The notes: a model not told the origin generated them from the sequence alone. A stretch of DNA of 64,000 bases from Sphingomonas trueperi (GCF_011927635.1 NZ_JAATJB010000006.1:1-64000); one strand, 5' to 3'; shown: positions 17,879 through 26,528, numbered from the stretch's first letter. Translations and numbers: made by a program.

Positions 17879-18550
17879 ATGCGATTGACCGATCAGGACC
17901 GCGCCCGCGTCGCGGAAGCCGTGGCGCAGGCCGAACGGGGCACCAGCGGCGAGATCGTCACGGTGCTCGCCCGGCGCTCGGATGACTATGCCGATGTCGC
18001 GCTGCACTGGGCGGTGCTCGCCATGCTGCTGGTGCTGGCGCTGCTCGCCTGGCAGCCCGGACCGATCGAATGGCTGCACAGCCGGATGATCGATCCCTGG
18101 GCGCAGACCGTGCCGGCGCACTGGTATCTCACCGCCGCGCTGGTGGTGACCGCGCTCAGCTTCTTCGCGGTGCGGATCGTGCTCGCCAAGGATGCGCTGC
18201 GGATCGCGCTGGCGCCGGGATCGACCAAGACGCGGCGGGTCCATGCCCGTGCGCTCGCGCTGTTCCGCACGGCGGCCGAGAAGCGCACGACCGGTTCGAC
18301 CGGCGTGCTGCTCTACCTCAGCCTCGCCGAGCACCGCGCCGAGATCCTCGCCGATTCGGCGATCCACTCGCGCGTCACCCCCGAAGTGTGGGGCGCGGCA
18401 ATGGCGGCGCTGCTCGGGCATGTGAAGGAAGGCCGCGTGGCCGAGGGCATGGCGGCGGCGGTCGCGCAGATCGGCATGGTCCTCGCCGAGCATTTCCCGC
18501 GCGCCGCCGGCGATGTGAACGAGCTTCCCGATCGGCTGATCGAGCTCTAA
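17879..18550 (+). CDS. Second TPM-domain protein
   Basis: 223 residues, no signal peptide. The N-terminus carries a short TPM-like start (LTDQDRARVAEAVAQAERGT then SGEIVTVLARRSDDYADV). Two membrane helices follow (WAVLAMLLVLALLAWQPGP and WYLTAALVVTALSFFAVRIV), then the rest of the domain (FRTAAEKRTTGSTGVLLYLS, LADSAIHSRVTPEVW). The split of the domain around a membrane hairpin is typical of these LemA-neighbour proteins. The gene starts two bases after the stop of the previous one; a GTG at 17873 overlapping that stop is an alternative start. Confidence 0.85.
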   Translation: MRLTDQDRARVAEAVAQAERGTSGEIVTVLARRSDDYADVALHWAVLAMLLVLALLAWQPGPIEWLHSRMIDPWAQTVPAHWYLTAALVVTALSFFAVRIVLAKDALRIALAPGSTKTRRVHARALALFRTAAEKRTTGSTGVLLYLSLAEHRAEILADSAIHSRVTPEVWGAAMAALLGHVKEGRVAEGMAAAVAQIGMVLAEHFPRAAGDVNELPDRLIEL

Positions 18551-18560
18551 GGGGCTGCCC

Positions 18561-19094
18561 ATGACCGACGAAGCGATCGAGACCCCCTGGGCGGGCAAGT
18601 GGATCACCGTGTTCCGCCAGGGCAAATGGGAATATGTCGGGCGCACCGGCGGCATCCGCGCCGTGGTGATCGTCGCGATCGACGCGGAAGACCGGGTGAT
18701 CCTGGTCGAGCAGTATCGCGTGCCGCTCGGCCGCCGCTGCATCGAGCTGCCGGCGGGCCTGATCGGCGATACCGAGGAAGGCGACACGATCGAGGCCGCC
18801 GCCCGGCGCGAGCTGGAGGAAGAAGCCGGCTATGCCTGCGAGCGGGTGGAGGAACTCGGCGAGTATTTCGCCTCGCCCGGCATGGTCAGCGAAAGCTTCA
18901 CGCTGGTCCGCGTCCACGGCCTGACCCGCATCGGCGCCGGCGGCGGCGTGGATGGCGAAGACATCAAGGTTCACCATGTGCCAATGGCCGAGCTGCCGAT
19001 GTTCATCGCGGATTGCCGCGCGCGAGGGATGGGCGTCGACGTGAAGATGCTGCTGGTGCTCAGCGGCGCGCTGCTCGGGCGCGGCAACGGCTGA
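18561..19094 (+). CDS. NUDIX hydrolase (ADP-ribose pyrophosphatase type)
   Basis: 177 residues. The NUDIX box is intact: GLIGDTEEGDTIEAAARREL continuing into EEEAGY, with the metal-binding Glu residues in the RELEEEAG part. Upstream sequence (RAVVIVAIDAEDRVILVEQY, RVPLGRRCIELPAG) places it in the ADP-ribose or nucleoside-diphosphate-sugar pyrophosphatase subgroup. It would cleave ADP-ribose-like diphosphates in the cytoplasm; the exact substrate is not certain. It starts 10 bases after the second TPM gene and ends the presumed operon, with a terminator 40 bases downstream. Confidence 0.9.
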   Translation: MTDEAIETPWAGKWITVFRQGKWEYVGRTGGIRAVVIVAIDAEDRVILVEQYRVPLGRRCIELPAGLIGDTEEGDTIEAAARRELEEEAGYACERVEELGEYFASPGMVSESFTLVRVHGLTRIGAGGGVDGEDIKVHHVPMAELPMFIADCRARGMGVDVKMLLVLSGALLGRGNG

Positions 19095-19131
19095 CCCGGC
19101 GCCCATCGGCTACGACGAGCCGCCGACGAAA

Positions 19132-19160
19132 AGCCCCGCCGGATCGCTCCGGCGGGGTTC
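19132..19160 (+). terminator. Intrinsic terminator after the NUDIX gene
   Basis: CCCCGCCGGA (19134-19143) pairs with TCCGGCGGGG (19148-19157) around a 4-base loop, preceded by AAAAG and followed by TTCG. It lies between convergent genes and may act in both directions. Confidence 0.75.
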
Positions 19161-19183
19161 GCGCTACCAGGGAGGCTGGGAGC

Positions 19184-19810
19184 TCAGTTCTTCGCGTAGC
19201 GGACCTTCACCGTGCGGCGCGAGGCGCGGAGCATGCCGCCCATCATGCCGAACCCGGCGATCATCAGGCCCCAGCTCGCCGGCTCCGGCACCGCCGACAG
19301 CGCGGTTGCCGAGAAGCTGGTCAGGCCGTCCCCCTGGGTGGTCAGGGTCAGCAGGGCTGCCGTGTCGTCATAGCCCGTGATGCGGAAGGTGCCCGATGCG
19401 ACCAGCTTCAGGCTGCCGCCGGCGCCGTCCGCCGTGTAGGTGACCGACTGGATCGAGCTCAGGTCGAAGAAGATCGACGACCCGATGTCGAAGAACGACG
19501 CGATCGGCCCGCCCGTGAAGGTCGGCAGGTCCTTGATCGTGCCGCACGGGCCGACGCAGGTGATGCCCGAGAACACGCCCGATGTGCCCAGCGCGGTGAA
19601 GATGGTACCCGGCGCGCCGCCGTCGCCGGCCGACGTGCCCGGTATGGCGAAGTTGTAGAAGTCGAGCCCGGTGGCAGCGCCCATGCTGGTCGCACCGACC
19701 GGGCGGACGAAGCCGTTGAAGCTGATCTGTCCCAGGATCTGCGCGGCCTGCGCGGGGACGGCCGCGCACAACAAGGCTGCCGCGGCAGCAAGCTTCGTAT
19801 GAATACGCAT
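19184..19810 (-). CDS. PEPxxWA-CTERM sorting-domain exported protein
   Basis: 208 residues: signal peptide (LAAAAALLCAAVPAQAAQ), a beta-rich body without known domain (FNGFVRPVGATSMGAATGLD, a Cys pair in ITCVGPCGT), and a C-terminal PEP-CTERM module: VPEPASWGLMIAGFGMMGGM followed by the basic LRASRR. The VPEPASW-GFG pattern is the sphingomonad form, recognised by an exosortase that removes the hydrophobic anchor. No exosortase or exopolysaccharide genes are in the window, so processing must be in trans. The TVKVRYAKN extension after the basic cluster is longer than usual. Confidence 0.88.
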   Translation of the reverse strand: MRIHTKLAAAAALLCAAVPAQAAQILGQISFNGFVRPVGATSMGAATGLDFYNFAIPGTSAGDGGAPGTIFTALGTSGVFSGITCVGPCGTIKDLPTFTGGPIASFFDIGSSIFFDLSSIQSVTYTADGAGGSLKLVASGTFRITGYDDTAALLTLTTQGDGLTSFSATALSAVPEPASWGLMIAGFGMMGGMLRASRRTVKVRYAKN

Positions 19811-20193
19811 TGGCGCACCCTTTCCTTTGATAACGGCGATGTGAGCGACTCGGTGAGCGACTCGGCTTCTGCGGCCGTTAACCCGACGTTAAGTTTATGA
19901 AACGGAACGACAATAACGTTCTCATCAATGAAGATGCGAAGATGTGCATTGTGCGGCGCCGTTCCATTCGAGTGCGGAACGTCGAATTTGCGAGCGTTGC
20001 GCGGGCATTGCAGGTGCAAACGATGGCGCTTAGTTGCTCGGGCAGGAGGGAAAACGTTGCAGCATCGTGCAAGTCGAAACGTTAGCGCAACGTTGCTGCA
20101 ATCGCGATGTCACGGACCGGCGCGTCGGGCGAAATGCGGAAATCTGTGTTTTTTTGAGACAAAACCGCCGAAATTTAACTCCGTTGCGGACGG
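19811..20193. other. Non-coding region upstream of the PEP-CTERM gene
   Basis: 383 bases that are noticeably less GC-rich than the surroundings. A 12-base direct repeat, GTGAGCGACTCG, occurs twice head to tail at 19841-19864, within 55 bases of the PEP-CTERM start. Farther out, TTGCAGCA (20057-20064) and TGCTGCAA (20094-20101) form an inverted repeat. The short open frames here lack coding character. It presumably holds the PEP-CTERM promoter and the 3' end of the ATPase transcript. Confidence 0.6.
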
Positions 20194-21003
20194 TCACAGC
20201 CGCTTGCCGTGCCGACCCGCCAGTTCGACGACATATTGCCAGGCGACGCGTCCGGAGCGGCTGCCGCGCCGCGTCGCCCACTGAATCGCATCCTGCGGAT
20301 CGAAGACCAGCCCATGCGCCTCGGCATAGCCGCGCACGATCGCGACATAGGTGTCCTGGTCGACGACGTGGAAGCCGAGCGACAGGCCGAAGCGATCGGC
20401 GAGCGCGAGATCGTCGTCGATCGAGTCGCGTGGGTTGATCGCACTGGACTGGGCCTCCAGGTCGCGGGGCAGCAAATGGCGGCGGTTGGAGGTGACGAGC
20501 AGCCTGCAATGGGCCGGACGCGCCTCGGCGCCGCCTTCGAGCAGCGAGCGCAGCGCGCGGGCATCGGCGGCGGCATCGAAGCCGAGATCGTCGAGGAAGA
20601 TCGCGAAGGGCCGAGCGGTGGTGGCGAGCAGCGCGAACAGGTCGGGCAGGGTGTCCAGATGCGTCGTCGCCGCCTCGACCAGCGCCAGCCGTCCGCCCTG
20701 CGCCTGCACCTCGGCGACGGCGCCCTTGACCAGTGCCGACTTGCCGGTGCCGCGTGCGCCCCACAGCAGCACGTCCTGCGCGGCATGGCCGGCGGCGAGC
20801 CGTTCGAGATTGGCGAGCAATGCCGTCCGCTGCTTCTCGACGCCCTGGAGCAGCGCGAGCGGGGTGGGGGCGAAGGCACGCGCCGGCACGATGTCGCGCC
20901 CGCGCCAGACATAGGCGGGGTGCGCCTCCAGATCGGCGGGTGGGGCAGGGGGCGGGGCGAGCCGTTCGAGCGCCTCGGCGATGCGGATCAGCGGATCGGT
21001 CAT
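20194..21003 (-). CDS. AAA+-type ATPase of the DUF815 family
   Basis: 269 residues. Walker A is WGARGTGKSALVKGAVAEV and Walker B is FAIFLDDLGFDA; arginine-rich RLLVTSNRRHLLPRD and the conserved ETD-like segment (here IDDDLALADRFGLSLGFHVV) match DUF815 proteins, a P-loop ATPase family common in proteobacteria with no established function. The start at 21003 (MTDPLIRIAEALERL) fits homology; six extra residues upstream are unlikely. It is a single gene on the minus strand, with about 215 bases to the LOG-family gene upstream. Confidence 0.88.
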   Translation of the reverse strand: MTDPLIRIAEALERLAPPPAPPADLEAHPAYVWRGRDIVPARAFAPTPLALLQGVEKQRTALLANLERLAAGHAAQDVLLWGARGTGKSALVKGAVAEVQAQGGRLALVEAATTHLDTLPDLFALLATTARPFAIFLDDLGFDAAADARALRSLLEGGAEARPAHCRLLVTSNRRHLLPRDLEAQSSAINPRDSIDDDLALADRFGLSLGFHVVDQDTYVAIVRGYAEAHGLVFDPQDAIQWATRRGSRSGRVAWQYVVELAGRHGKRL

Positions 21004-21219
21004 GGCGGCGCTATAGCGCAACCAGGCGCGGGTGCGAGGGGGCTCTGCTCTGCCCCCCCATCTGCGGGAGGGGGATTAGAAGCGCCCCTTGTCCGTCTCC
21101 CGAAGTTCCCCACATGTTCCCACGCCGCACACCTGCTTGGCCGCTCTTTGACCCCGCCGCCAATCTTCACGCGCGTTTATCGTGCATATGCGCGAGCTTC
21201 GGTATTTTTCAGCTGACGG

Positions 21220-22095
21220 TCATGCCCCCGTCGTTTCCTTGTTGCGCCAGAAGTCCTGGACGATTTCCCAGCCTTCCTCGGCGGTTTCGCAGAAGCGGAA
21301 CAGGTTCAGGTCGCGCGGCGAGATCACGCCCTCGTCGCACAGCGCCTCGAAGTTGACGACGCGGTTCCAGAACTCCTTGCCGTAGAACAGCACCGGGATC
21401 GGATCGACCTTGCCGGTCTGGATCAGCGTCAGCAGCTCGAAGCTCTCGTCGAAGGTGCCGAAGCCGCCCGGGAACACCGCGACGGCGCGGGCATGCAGCA
21501 GGAAGTGCATCTTGCGCAGCGCGAAATAGTGGAACTGCATGCTCAGGCCCGGCGTGACATACGGGTTCGGCGCCTGCTCGTGCGGCAGCACGATGTTGAG
21601 CCCGATCGTCTCGGCGCCCACGTCGCGTGCGCCACGGTTCGCCGCTTCCATGATCGAGGGGCCGCCGCCCGAGGTGACGACGAAGTGGCGCTTGCCGGCG
21701 GCGTCGACCGGGAAGTTGCTCGCCAGCCGGCCCAGCTCGCGGGCGACGTCGTAATATTTGGACTTGGCGACCAGGCTCTCGGCGATGCGCTTCTGCTGCT
21801 CGGTCTCGGCGAGCGCCAGCACGGCCTCGGCCTTGGCCGGCTCGGGGATGCGCGCCGAGCCGTAGATGACGAAGGTCGACGCGATGTTCGCTTCGTCGAG
21901 CAGCAGCTGGGGTTTCAGCAGCTCCAGCTGGAAGCGCACCGGCCGCAAATCCTCGCGCAGCAGGAAGTCCATGTCCTGGAAGGCGAGCCGGTAGGCGGGA
22001 TGCTCGGTCTGCGGGGTGCCGGTGGCGGTGTTGGCGGCTTCGGCCTCCTGCTGGGCAGGGCGGAAGACGCGCGACGGGACTCTCGTATCGCTCAT
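21220..22095 (-). CDS. LOG-family protein (TIGR00730-like nucleotide hydrolase)
   Basis: 291 residues with the Rossmann-type LOG fold: FVIYGSARIPEP, VVTSGGGPSIMEAANRGA, and the diagnostic PGGFGTFDESFELLTLIQTG. LOG and YgdH/PpnN-like proteins hydrolyse nucleoside monophosphates at the N-glycosidic bond; some make cytokinins. Historic annotations as lysine decarboxylase are misleading. This longer form, with a roughly 60-residue N-terminal extension, is widespread in alphaproteobacteria. It is followed on the opposite side by an extensin-like gene on the same strand, 39 bases upstream. Confidence 0.9.
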   Translation of the reverse strand: MSDTRVPSRVFRPAQQEAEAANTATGTPQTEHPAYRLAFQDMDFLLREDLRPVRFQLELLKPQLLLDEANIASTFVIYGSARIPEPAKAEAVLALAETEQQKRIAESLVAKSKYYDVARELGRLASNFPVDAAGKRHFVVTSGGGPSIMEAANRGARDVGAETIGLNIVLPHEQAPNPYVTPGLSMQFHYFALRKMHFLLHARAVAVFPGGFGTFDESFELLTLIQTGKVDPIPVLFYGKEFWNRVVNFEALCDEGVISPRDLNLFRFCETAEEGWEIVQDFWRNKETTGA

Positions 22096-22134
22096 TGACC
22101 GCGGATTAGGCGCATCCGGGACGGTTGGAAAGCC

Positions 22135-22824
22135 TCAGGCGCAGAAGGGGCCACGCCCCATATCGAGATGGAAATGATCGCGATGGACGTAATTATAGTT
22201 CGGGCTCAATACGGTAGCGAAACGTCTGCAGGCCGATCCGTGGATGGTTTCGAGGAACTTGTGGATCGCCGGGTCGGGATTCTGCCAGTCCTTGAGGATG
22301 GTGATCCGCCGCCCGTCCTTGAGCACGAAGCCGGAGACGTCGACCGCGTTGGCGCGGCCATGTTCGGAAAGCTTGGTCGAAGCCTGCGGGCTGCCGACGA
22401 TCGCGCGGCAGACATAGGTGCCGAACGTGTCCACCCGGACGAGATCGCTGCCCAGGATCTGCCGCGCTGCCGGCGCCACGGCATACTGCACCCAGCCGGT
22501 AAAGGCGCGGGCGAGCGGGCAGCGCATGCCCTTGATGCCGCCCACCGGCACGCCGATGTCGATCAGCTGCACCGCGCCCTCGACGATGCAGCCGCCGCCA
22601 TAGTCGCGATCGGGCATCGCGCTGAACCGCACGCCGGCGCGCGACAGATCGGTGAAGCATTGCTGCGTCTCGCGCGGCGTCGGCCGGTTGAGCGTGATCG
22701 GCGGGCTGCCACGCGGGCGGGTGGGGGCCGGGCGTTTGTCGCCGCTGCCGCTGCCGAAGATACAGGCCGATAGCAGCAGGGGCAGGGCCAGCACTGCCAA
22801 CGGGAACACACGCGAGAACGCCAT
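22135..22824 (-). CDS. Extensin-family (M15-like) lipoprotein
   Basis: 229 residues. The N-terminus is a lipoprotein signal (FPLAVLALPLLLSAC, lipobox LSAC). The extensin-like C domain follows: CFTDLSRAGVRFSAMPDR, GGGCIVEGAVQLIDIGV, SEHGRANAVDVSGFVLKDG and HRDHFHLDMGRGPFC. The conserved His and Asp residues resemble zinc ligands of M15 D-Ala-D-Ala peptidases, so a cell-wall role is plausible but unproven. The cysteines (GGGCIVEG, MRCPLA, YVCRAI, GSACRRF) suggest disulfides. It lies between the thioesterase and LOG-family genes, all minus strand. The start at 22824 gives a proper signal; longer frames do not. Confidence 0.88.
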   Translation of the reverse strand: MAFSRVFPLAVLALPLLLSACIFGSGSGDKRPAPTRPRGSPPITLNRPTPRETQQCFTDLSRAGVRFSAMPDRDYGGGCIVEGAVQLIDIGVPVGGIKGMRCPLARAFTGWVQYAVAPAARQILGSDLVRVDTFGTYVCRAIVGSPQASTKLSEHGRANAVDVSGFVLKDGRRITILKDWQNPDPAIHKFLETIHGSACRRFATVLSPNYNYVHRDHFHLDMGRGPFCA

Positions 22825-22892
22825 GGGGGTGCACCCTAGTCGAGTTCGGCGACGGCGCGAACCACGGTTCGTCGCATCGGCGACTCGCTTGG

Positions 22893-23294
22893 TCAGCGTG
22901 TCGCCTCGACGAAGCGCTCGCCAAGTTCGGTGGGCACGCGCAGCAGCCGGCCGGTAGCGCGGTCGAGCAGCGCCCAGGTGGTCACCGCCTCCACCCGCAC
23001 CTTGCCGTCTTGCCCAAGGAAGCGGACATGGCGGTTGAAGCGTGCGCCGCGCGGCGGCTCGGGCACCCAGGTCTCGCCGGTCACCGTCTCGCCGACGCGA
23101 ACGTTGCCGCGATAGTCGATCTCGTGGCGGGTGATCACCCAGACATAGGCGGCCTGGTCCTCGGGGGTGGCGAGGCTGTCCCAATGCTCCACCGCGATGT
23201 CCTGGATCCACGCCACCCAGACGGCATTGTTGACGTGGCCCAGCACATCGATGTCGGCAGGCGTCGCGGTGATCTGGCGGGAGAAACGGGGCAT
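22893..23294 (-). CDS. Acyl-CoA thioesterase, hotdog fold (4HBT/YbgC-like)
   Basis: 133 residues with the 4-hydroxybenzoyl-CoA thioesterase pattern: DIDVLGHVNNAVWVAWIQDI with the catalytic-type Asp and His-Asn, HEIDYRGNVRVGETVTGETW, and FLGQDGKVRVEAVTTWALLD. It would hydrolyse an acyl-CoA or acyl-ACP in the cytoplasm; the substrate is not predictable. The ATG at 23294 has a TGAGG ribosome site at good spacing; a GTG one codon upstream is less likely. Confidence 0.88.
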   Translation of the reverse strand: MPRFSRQITATPADIDVLGHVNNAVWVAWIQDIAVEHWDSLATPEDQAAYVWVITRHEIDYRGNVRVGETVTGETWVPEPPRGARFNRHVRFLGQDGKVRVEAVTTWALLDRATGRLLRVPTELGERFVEATR

Positions 23295-23363
23295 CACGAA
23301 TCCTCAGGCGGTAACCATGGAGCGTAGCGCGGCGTTCACCGAAAGGGGAGCAGGGTCCGCGCG

Positions 23364-23570
23364 ATGCTGCCGCGCCGCCCCTCCGCCCTGTTCCGCAGCC
23401 GCTGGGCGGCATTGCTCTGGGCGGCGGGCGTTTTGTGGACCGCGGTGAGCGTCGCGGGTGTCGGCAAGGCGCCGAGCCATGCGGTGCCGGCGGAGAACGC
23501 CACCGACGTGACGGGGCAGCCGATCGACAATGACGATCTGGCGCTGCTTCGCAACGTCATCGGCGGTTGA
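23364..23570 (+). CDS. Small exported or membrane-anchored hypothetical protein
   Basis: 68 residues: Arg-rich start, one hydrophobic helix (RWAALLWAAGVLWTAVSVAG), then a short polar tail (AENATDVTGQPIDNDDLALL). No family recognised. Third codon positions are GC-rich and a purine-rich ribosome site (GGGAGCAGGG) lies upstream, so it is probably real. The stop abuts the stop of the convergent lipoprotein gene with no gap. Confidence 0.5.
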   Translation: MLPRRPSALFRSRWAALLWAAGVLWTAVSVAGVGKAPSHAVPAENATDVTGQPIDNDDLALLRNVIGG

Positions 23571-24203
23571 TTACTGCGCCGGCTTGCCCGGATCGTCCCG
23601 GAACTTGATCGCGCGGATGTGCCAGGCTTTTTGCTCGGGCGTGGCACCGTCGATGTCGCCGGCGCGATGCAGCGTCACCTCGCCGAGTTGGTAGAAGGGT
23701 TTGCCCGTTGCCTTGATGCGCGCATAGACCTGCACCGGCACGGTGACATAGCGCTGCCCGGCACCCGCCTCGATCTGCCCCGGCGCGCCGATATTGGCGT
23801 GATATTCCGAATAGGGCGCGAAGCGTGCCGCGAACGTGCTGGCGTCGTCGCCCGAGGCCTTGCCGTCGTCGCTCCACAGCGCCCAGGCCTGATCATAGCG
23901 GCCGCTTTCGATCAGCGCGTAATAGGTCTGCACGACATTGGCGGCGCCCTGCGCGCTGTCCGGCGTGAACTTGGCTTCGCTCACCGGGGTGCGGTCGTCG
24001 GGCAGGCCGCCGGGCTGGCCGGGGGCAGGCGGGTTGAGCGGTTCGAGCTGCGAATTGCCCGCCGCGCGTTCGGTCGCCGCCGGCGCGGTCTGGTTGATCT
24101 CGGCGGTGCTCGCGGCGTTGGTCGTGTTGTCCGCCGCGGGCGGCAGGCCCGAGGAACAGGCGGCGAGCGAGCAGGCGGCAAGCAGGGCAGGGGTCAGGCG
24201 CAT
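23571..24203 (-). CDS. Hypothetical lipoprotein
   Basis: 210 residues. A lipoprotein signal is present (RLTPALLAACSLAACSSG, two possible lipobox cysteines at 11 and 16), followed by a low-complexity linker rich in Asn, Thr, Ala and Pro, then a globular region with NTF2-like character: VVQTYYALIESGRYDQAWAL, WSDDGKASGDDASTFAARF, and a closing strand region HIRAIKFRDDPGKPAQ. The YYALIESGRYDQAW pattern is typical of small periplasmic domains of unknown function. The start at 24203 was chosen for the signal peptide. Confidence 0.75.
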   Translation of the reverse strand: MRLTPALLAACSLAACSSGLPPAADNTTNAASTAEINQTAPAATERAAGNSQLEPLNPPAPGQPGGLPDDRTPVSEAKFTPDSAQGAANVVQTYYALIESGRYDQAWALWSDDGKASGDDASTFAARFAPYSEYHANIGAPGQIEAGAGQRYVTVPVQVYARIKATGKPFYQLGEVTLHRAGDIDGATPEQKAWHIRAIKFRDDPGKPAQ

Positions 24204-24281
24204 CCGGGTCTCTTCCACATCGGGGATGTGCGAACGAGCCACCGGATGCGCCGGTTCCGCGCGGGGTTGTCCCCGCCGGCC

Positions 24282-24623
24282 TCAGGGCCGCAGCGCGACG
24301 TCGTCCGGATCGTCGAGTTCCTCGTCGAGATCGTCCTCGTCCAGATCCTCGTCGTCGAAATCGTCCTGGATGTCGTCCTCGTCGAGGTCGTCCTCATCCT
24401 CGTCGGCGTCGTCGTCTTCCTCGCCGATCTCGTCATCCGCCATCGACAGTTCGTCGAGATCGTCGTCGTCGTCCTCGCTGCCGCCGAGGTCGGGGTTGAG
24501 GTCGGTCAGCAACGCGCCGTCGTCCGGCCCGTCGCCCGTCACTTCGAGAATTTCGGCGCGCTGGCTCTCGTCATAGCCTTCCGCGTCATAGCCGTCATCG
24601 CCGGGACCCTGAATGCCGCTCAT
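24282..24623 (-). CDS. Highly acidic hypothetical protein
   Basis: 113 residues, about half Asp or Glu. The N-terminal third is more mixed (GIQGPGDDGYDAEGYDESQ, RAEILEVTGDGPDDGALLTD); residues from about 50 on are nearly continuous acidic sequence interspersed with Leu. No cysteines, no signal peptide, no recognised domain. Such proteins may be nucleic-acid mimics, metal or cation buffers, or intrinsically disordered partners; nothing here decides. A GAGG site precedes the ATG at 24623. The reverse frame reads Ser/Arg-rich and is not coding. Confidence 0.65.
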   Translation of the reverse strand: MSGIQGPGDDGYDAEGYDESQRAEILEVTGDGPDDGALLTDLNPDLGGSEDDDDDLDELSMADDEIGEEDDDADEDEDDLDEDDIQDDFDDEDLDEDDLDEELDDPDDVALRP

Positions 24624-24702
24624 CGCCAAACCTCATCACTGGCCCGGCGGGGATCGCCGGGGTTCGAATGCGCAACGGCGCTGGCCCCGGCTGCGTTCCG
24701 AC

Positions 24703-25938
24703 TCAGCTCGGGCGGAACATCCGTCCGCGTTCCGTTACCGCTACTACCACGAGCGAGAGCGCACCCATCAGCAGAAAACCACTGTACAGCGGGATGGTGG
24801 TGCCATCGAAGGCCTGGCCGATCGCCGCCCCGATCAGCGCGCCGACGATGGTGGTGACGAAGCCCTGCAGGCTGGAGGCGGTCCCGGCGATCGCGCCCAT
24901 CTTCTCCATCGCCATCGCCGAGAAGTTGGAAGTGGCGAGGCCGAAGCACGCCATCATCAGCGCCTGCAGCGCGGCGAAGCTCCACAGCGTCTCCAGCCCC
25001 AGCACCGCCACGGCGAGATGCAGGCCGGCGATCAGCGTGAGCAGGCTGACGGCGGTGTGCGAGATCATCCGCATGCCGAGCCGCATCACGATGCGGGCGT
25101 TGAGGAACGACCCCACCGCCATCGTCCCCGCCACCCCGGCGAAGATGGTGGTCAGCAGCTCGGGTCGGTGGAATACGTCGGCCATCACCTGCTGCACCGA
25201 TCCGATGAAGCCGAACAGCGCGCCGGAGAGCAGCGCGGTGGCGATGGTATAGCCCACGGCCGCGCGGTCGCGCAGCATCACGCCATAGTCGGCGAGCACC
25301 CGTGCGGGCACCAGCGACTGGCGGGCGTCGGCCGCGAGCGTCTCCGGCATCCGCGCCGTGAACCACAGCAGTACCAGCCCGCCGACCCCGCCGATGCCCC
25401 AGAAGATCGTCCGCCACGATCCGCCCGCGGCGAGGACGATCTGGCCGAGGGTGGGCGCGAAGATCGGCGCGGCCATGAAGATGATGAACACCAGGCTCAT
25501 CACCCGCGCCATCGCCCGCCCGGCATAGCAGTCGCGGACCAGCGCGACGGTGATGACCCGCGACCCCGCCGCCGCGGTGCCCATAGCCACGCGTGCGACC
25601 AGCAGCAGCGTGAAGCTGCCCGCGATCGCCGCCACCGCGCTGGTCAGCACATAGGTGGCGAGCGCGATCATCAACACCGGGCGCCGGCCGAACCGGTCCG
25701 AAAGTGGCCCGTAGAGCAGTTGCGCGGTGCCGAAGCCGATCAGGAAGGCGGTGATCACGAACTGGCGATGGTTGGCCGACTCCACGCCCAGGCTGGTGCC
25801 GATCGCCGGCAGCGCGGGGAGCATCGAATCGATGCCGATCGCGGTCAGCGCCATCAGCGCGGCGGCAAGGGCGACGAACTCGGCGAAGCGCAGTGGCGCC
25901 TGGCCGGCGGCGGCGGTGCTCAGGTGCGGGGCGTTCAT
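24703..25938 (-). CDS. MFS multidrug transporter, Bcr/CflA family
   Basis: 411 residues with 12 predicted membrane helices. Family signatures are the helix 1 pattern TAIGIDSMLPALPAIGTSLG, the loop motif GFGTAQLLYGPLSDRFGRRP, and RVITVALVRDCYAGRAMARV, all typical of Bcr/CflA drug:proton antiporters of the inner membrane. The drug specificity is unknown. The start at 25938 (MNAPHLST) fits homology; the frame extends to 26061 without credible sequence. No local regulator is present. Confidence 0.92.
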   Translation of the reverse strand: MNAPHLSTAAAGQAPLRFAEFVALAAALMALTAIGIDSMLPALPAIGTSLGVESANHRQFVITAFLIGFGTAQLLYGPLSDRFGRRPVLMIALATYVLTSAVAAIAGSFTLLLVARVAMGTAAAGSRVITVALVRDCYAGRAMARVMSLVFIIFMAAPIFAPTLGQIVLAAGGSWRTIFWGIGGVGGLVLLWFTARMPETLAADARQSLVPARVLADYGVMLRDRAAVGYTIATALLSGALFGFIGSVQQVMADVFHRPELLTTIFAGVAGTMAVGSFLNARIVMRLGMRMISHTAVSLLTLIAGLHLAVAVLGLETLWSFAALQALMMACFGLATSNFSAMAMEKMGAIAGTASSLQGFVTTIVGALIGAAIGQAFDGTTIPLYSGFLLMGALSLVVVAVTERGRMFRPS

Positions 25939-26042
25939 GCCCGGCTCATGGCCCAAGCCTTCCTTAAGGTCACCCTTTTTCCGGTTGACGTAGGTACCCA
26001 CGCAACAACATTGCGACGTGCAACCGCCGCAGGAGTATCCGC

Positions 26043-26528
26043 ATGAATCGCCGTTTCGCACCCCTGTTGCTGCCGATCGCGCTCGCCGCGTGCCATGGCA
26101 GCGCGAACATCAACTTCGACGGCAACGACAGCGACGGCAACAGCGTCATCTCCACCGATTCGAACGGCAGAATCCAGATCAAGGCGCCGGGCATCCAGGG
26201 CTCGATCACGCTGCCCAAGATGCCGCTCGACGCCAAGAATTTCGATATCGACGGGGTGACGCTGTATCCTGGGTCGACGCTGAAGAACCTCAAGGTCAAC
26301 GACCGCACCGGCGACAAGGACGGCCAGGTGATCGTCGAGTTCGAGAGCCCGGCCGCGCCGACGGTGGTGCGCGACTGGTTCCGCGACAACATGACCAAGC
26401 AGGGCTTCAAGGTGACGACGAAGGACGATAACCTGATCGGTACCACCGATGACGGCCAGCCCTTCGCGCTGCAGCTCAGCGCGAGCGGCGATGCCAAGAC
26501 CAAGGGGCTGATGCAGGTCGGCCGCTGA
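26043..26528 (+). CDS. Hypothetical lipoprotein
   Basis: 161 residues. Lipoprotein signal RRFAPLLLPIALAACHGS (lipobox LAAC). The body is beta-rich: NINFDGNDSDGNSVISTDSN, SITLPKMPLDAKNFDIDGV, TLYPGSTLKNLKVNDRTG, and APTVVRDWFRDNMTKQGFKV, then QPFALQLSASGDA. The layout suggests a small substrate-binding or scaffold domain, but I recognise no named family. A GGAG ribosome site precedes the ATG. Divergent from the MFS gene; a hairpin and T run lie between it and the dioxygenase gene. Confidence 0.75.
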   Translation: MNRRFAPLLLPIALAACHGSANINFDGNDSDGNSVISTDSNGRIQIKAPGIQGSITLPKMPLDAKNFDIDGVTLYPGSTLKNLKVNDRTGDKDGQVIVEFESPAAPTVVRDWFRDNMTKQGFKVTTKDDNLIGTTDDGQPFALQLSASGDAKTKGLMQVGR

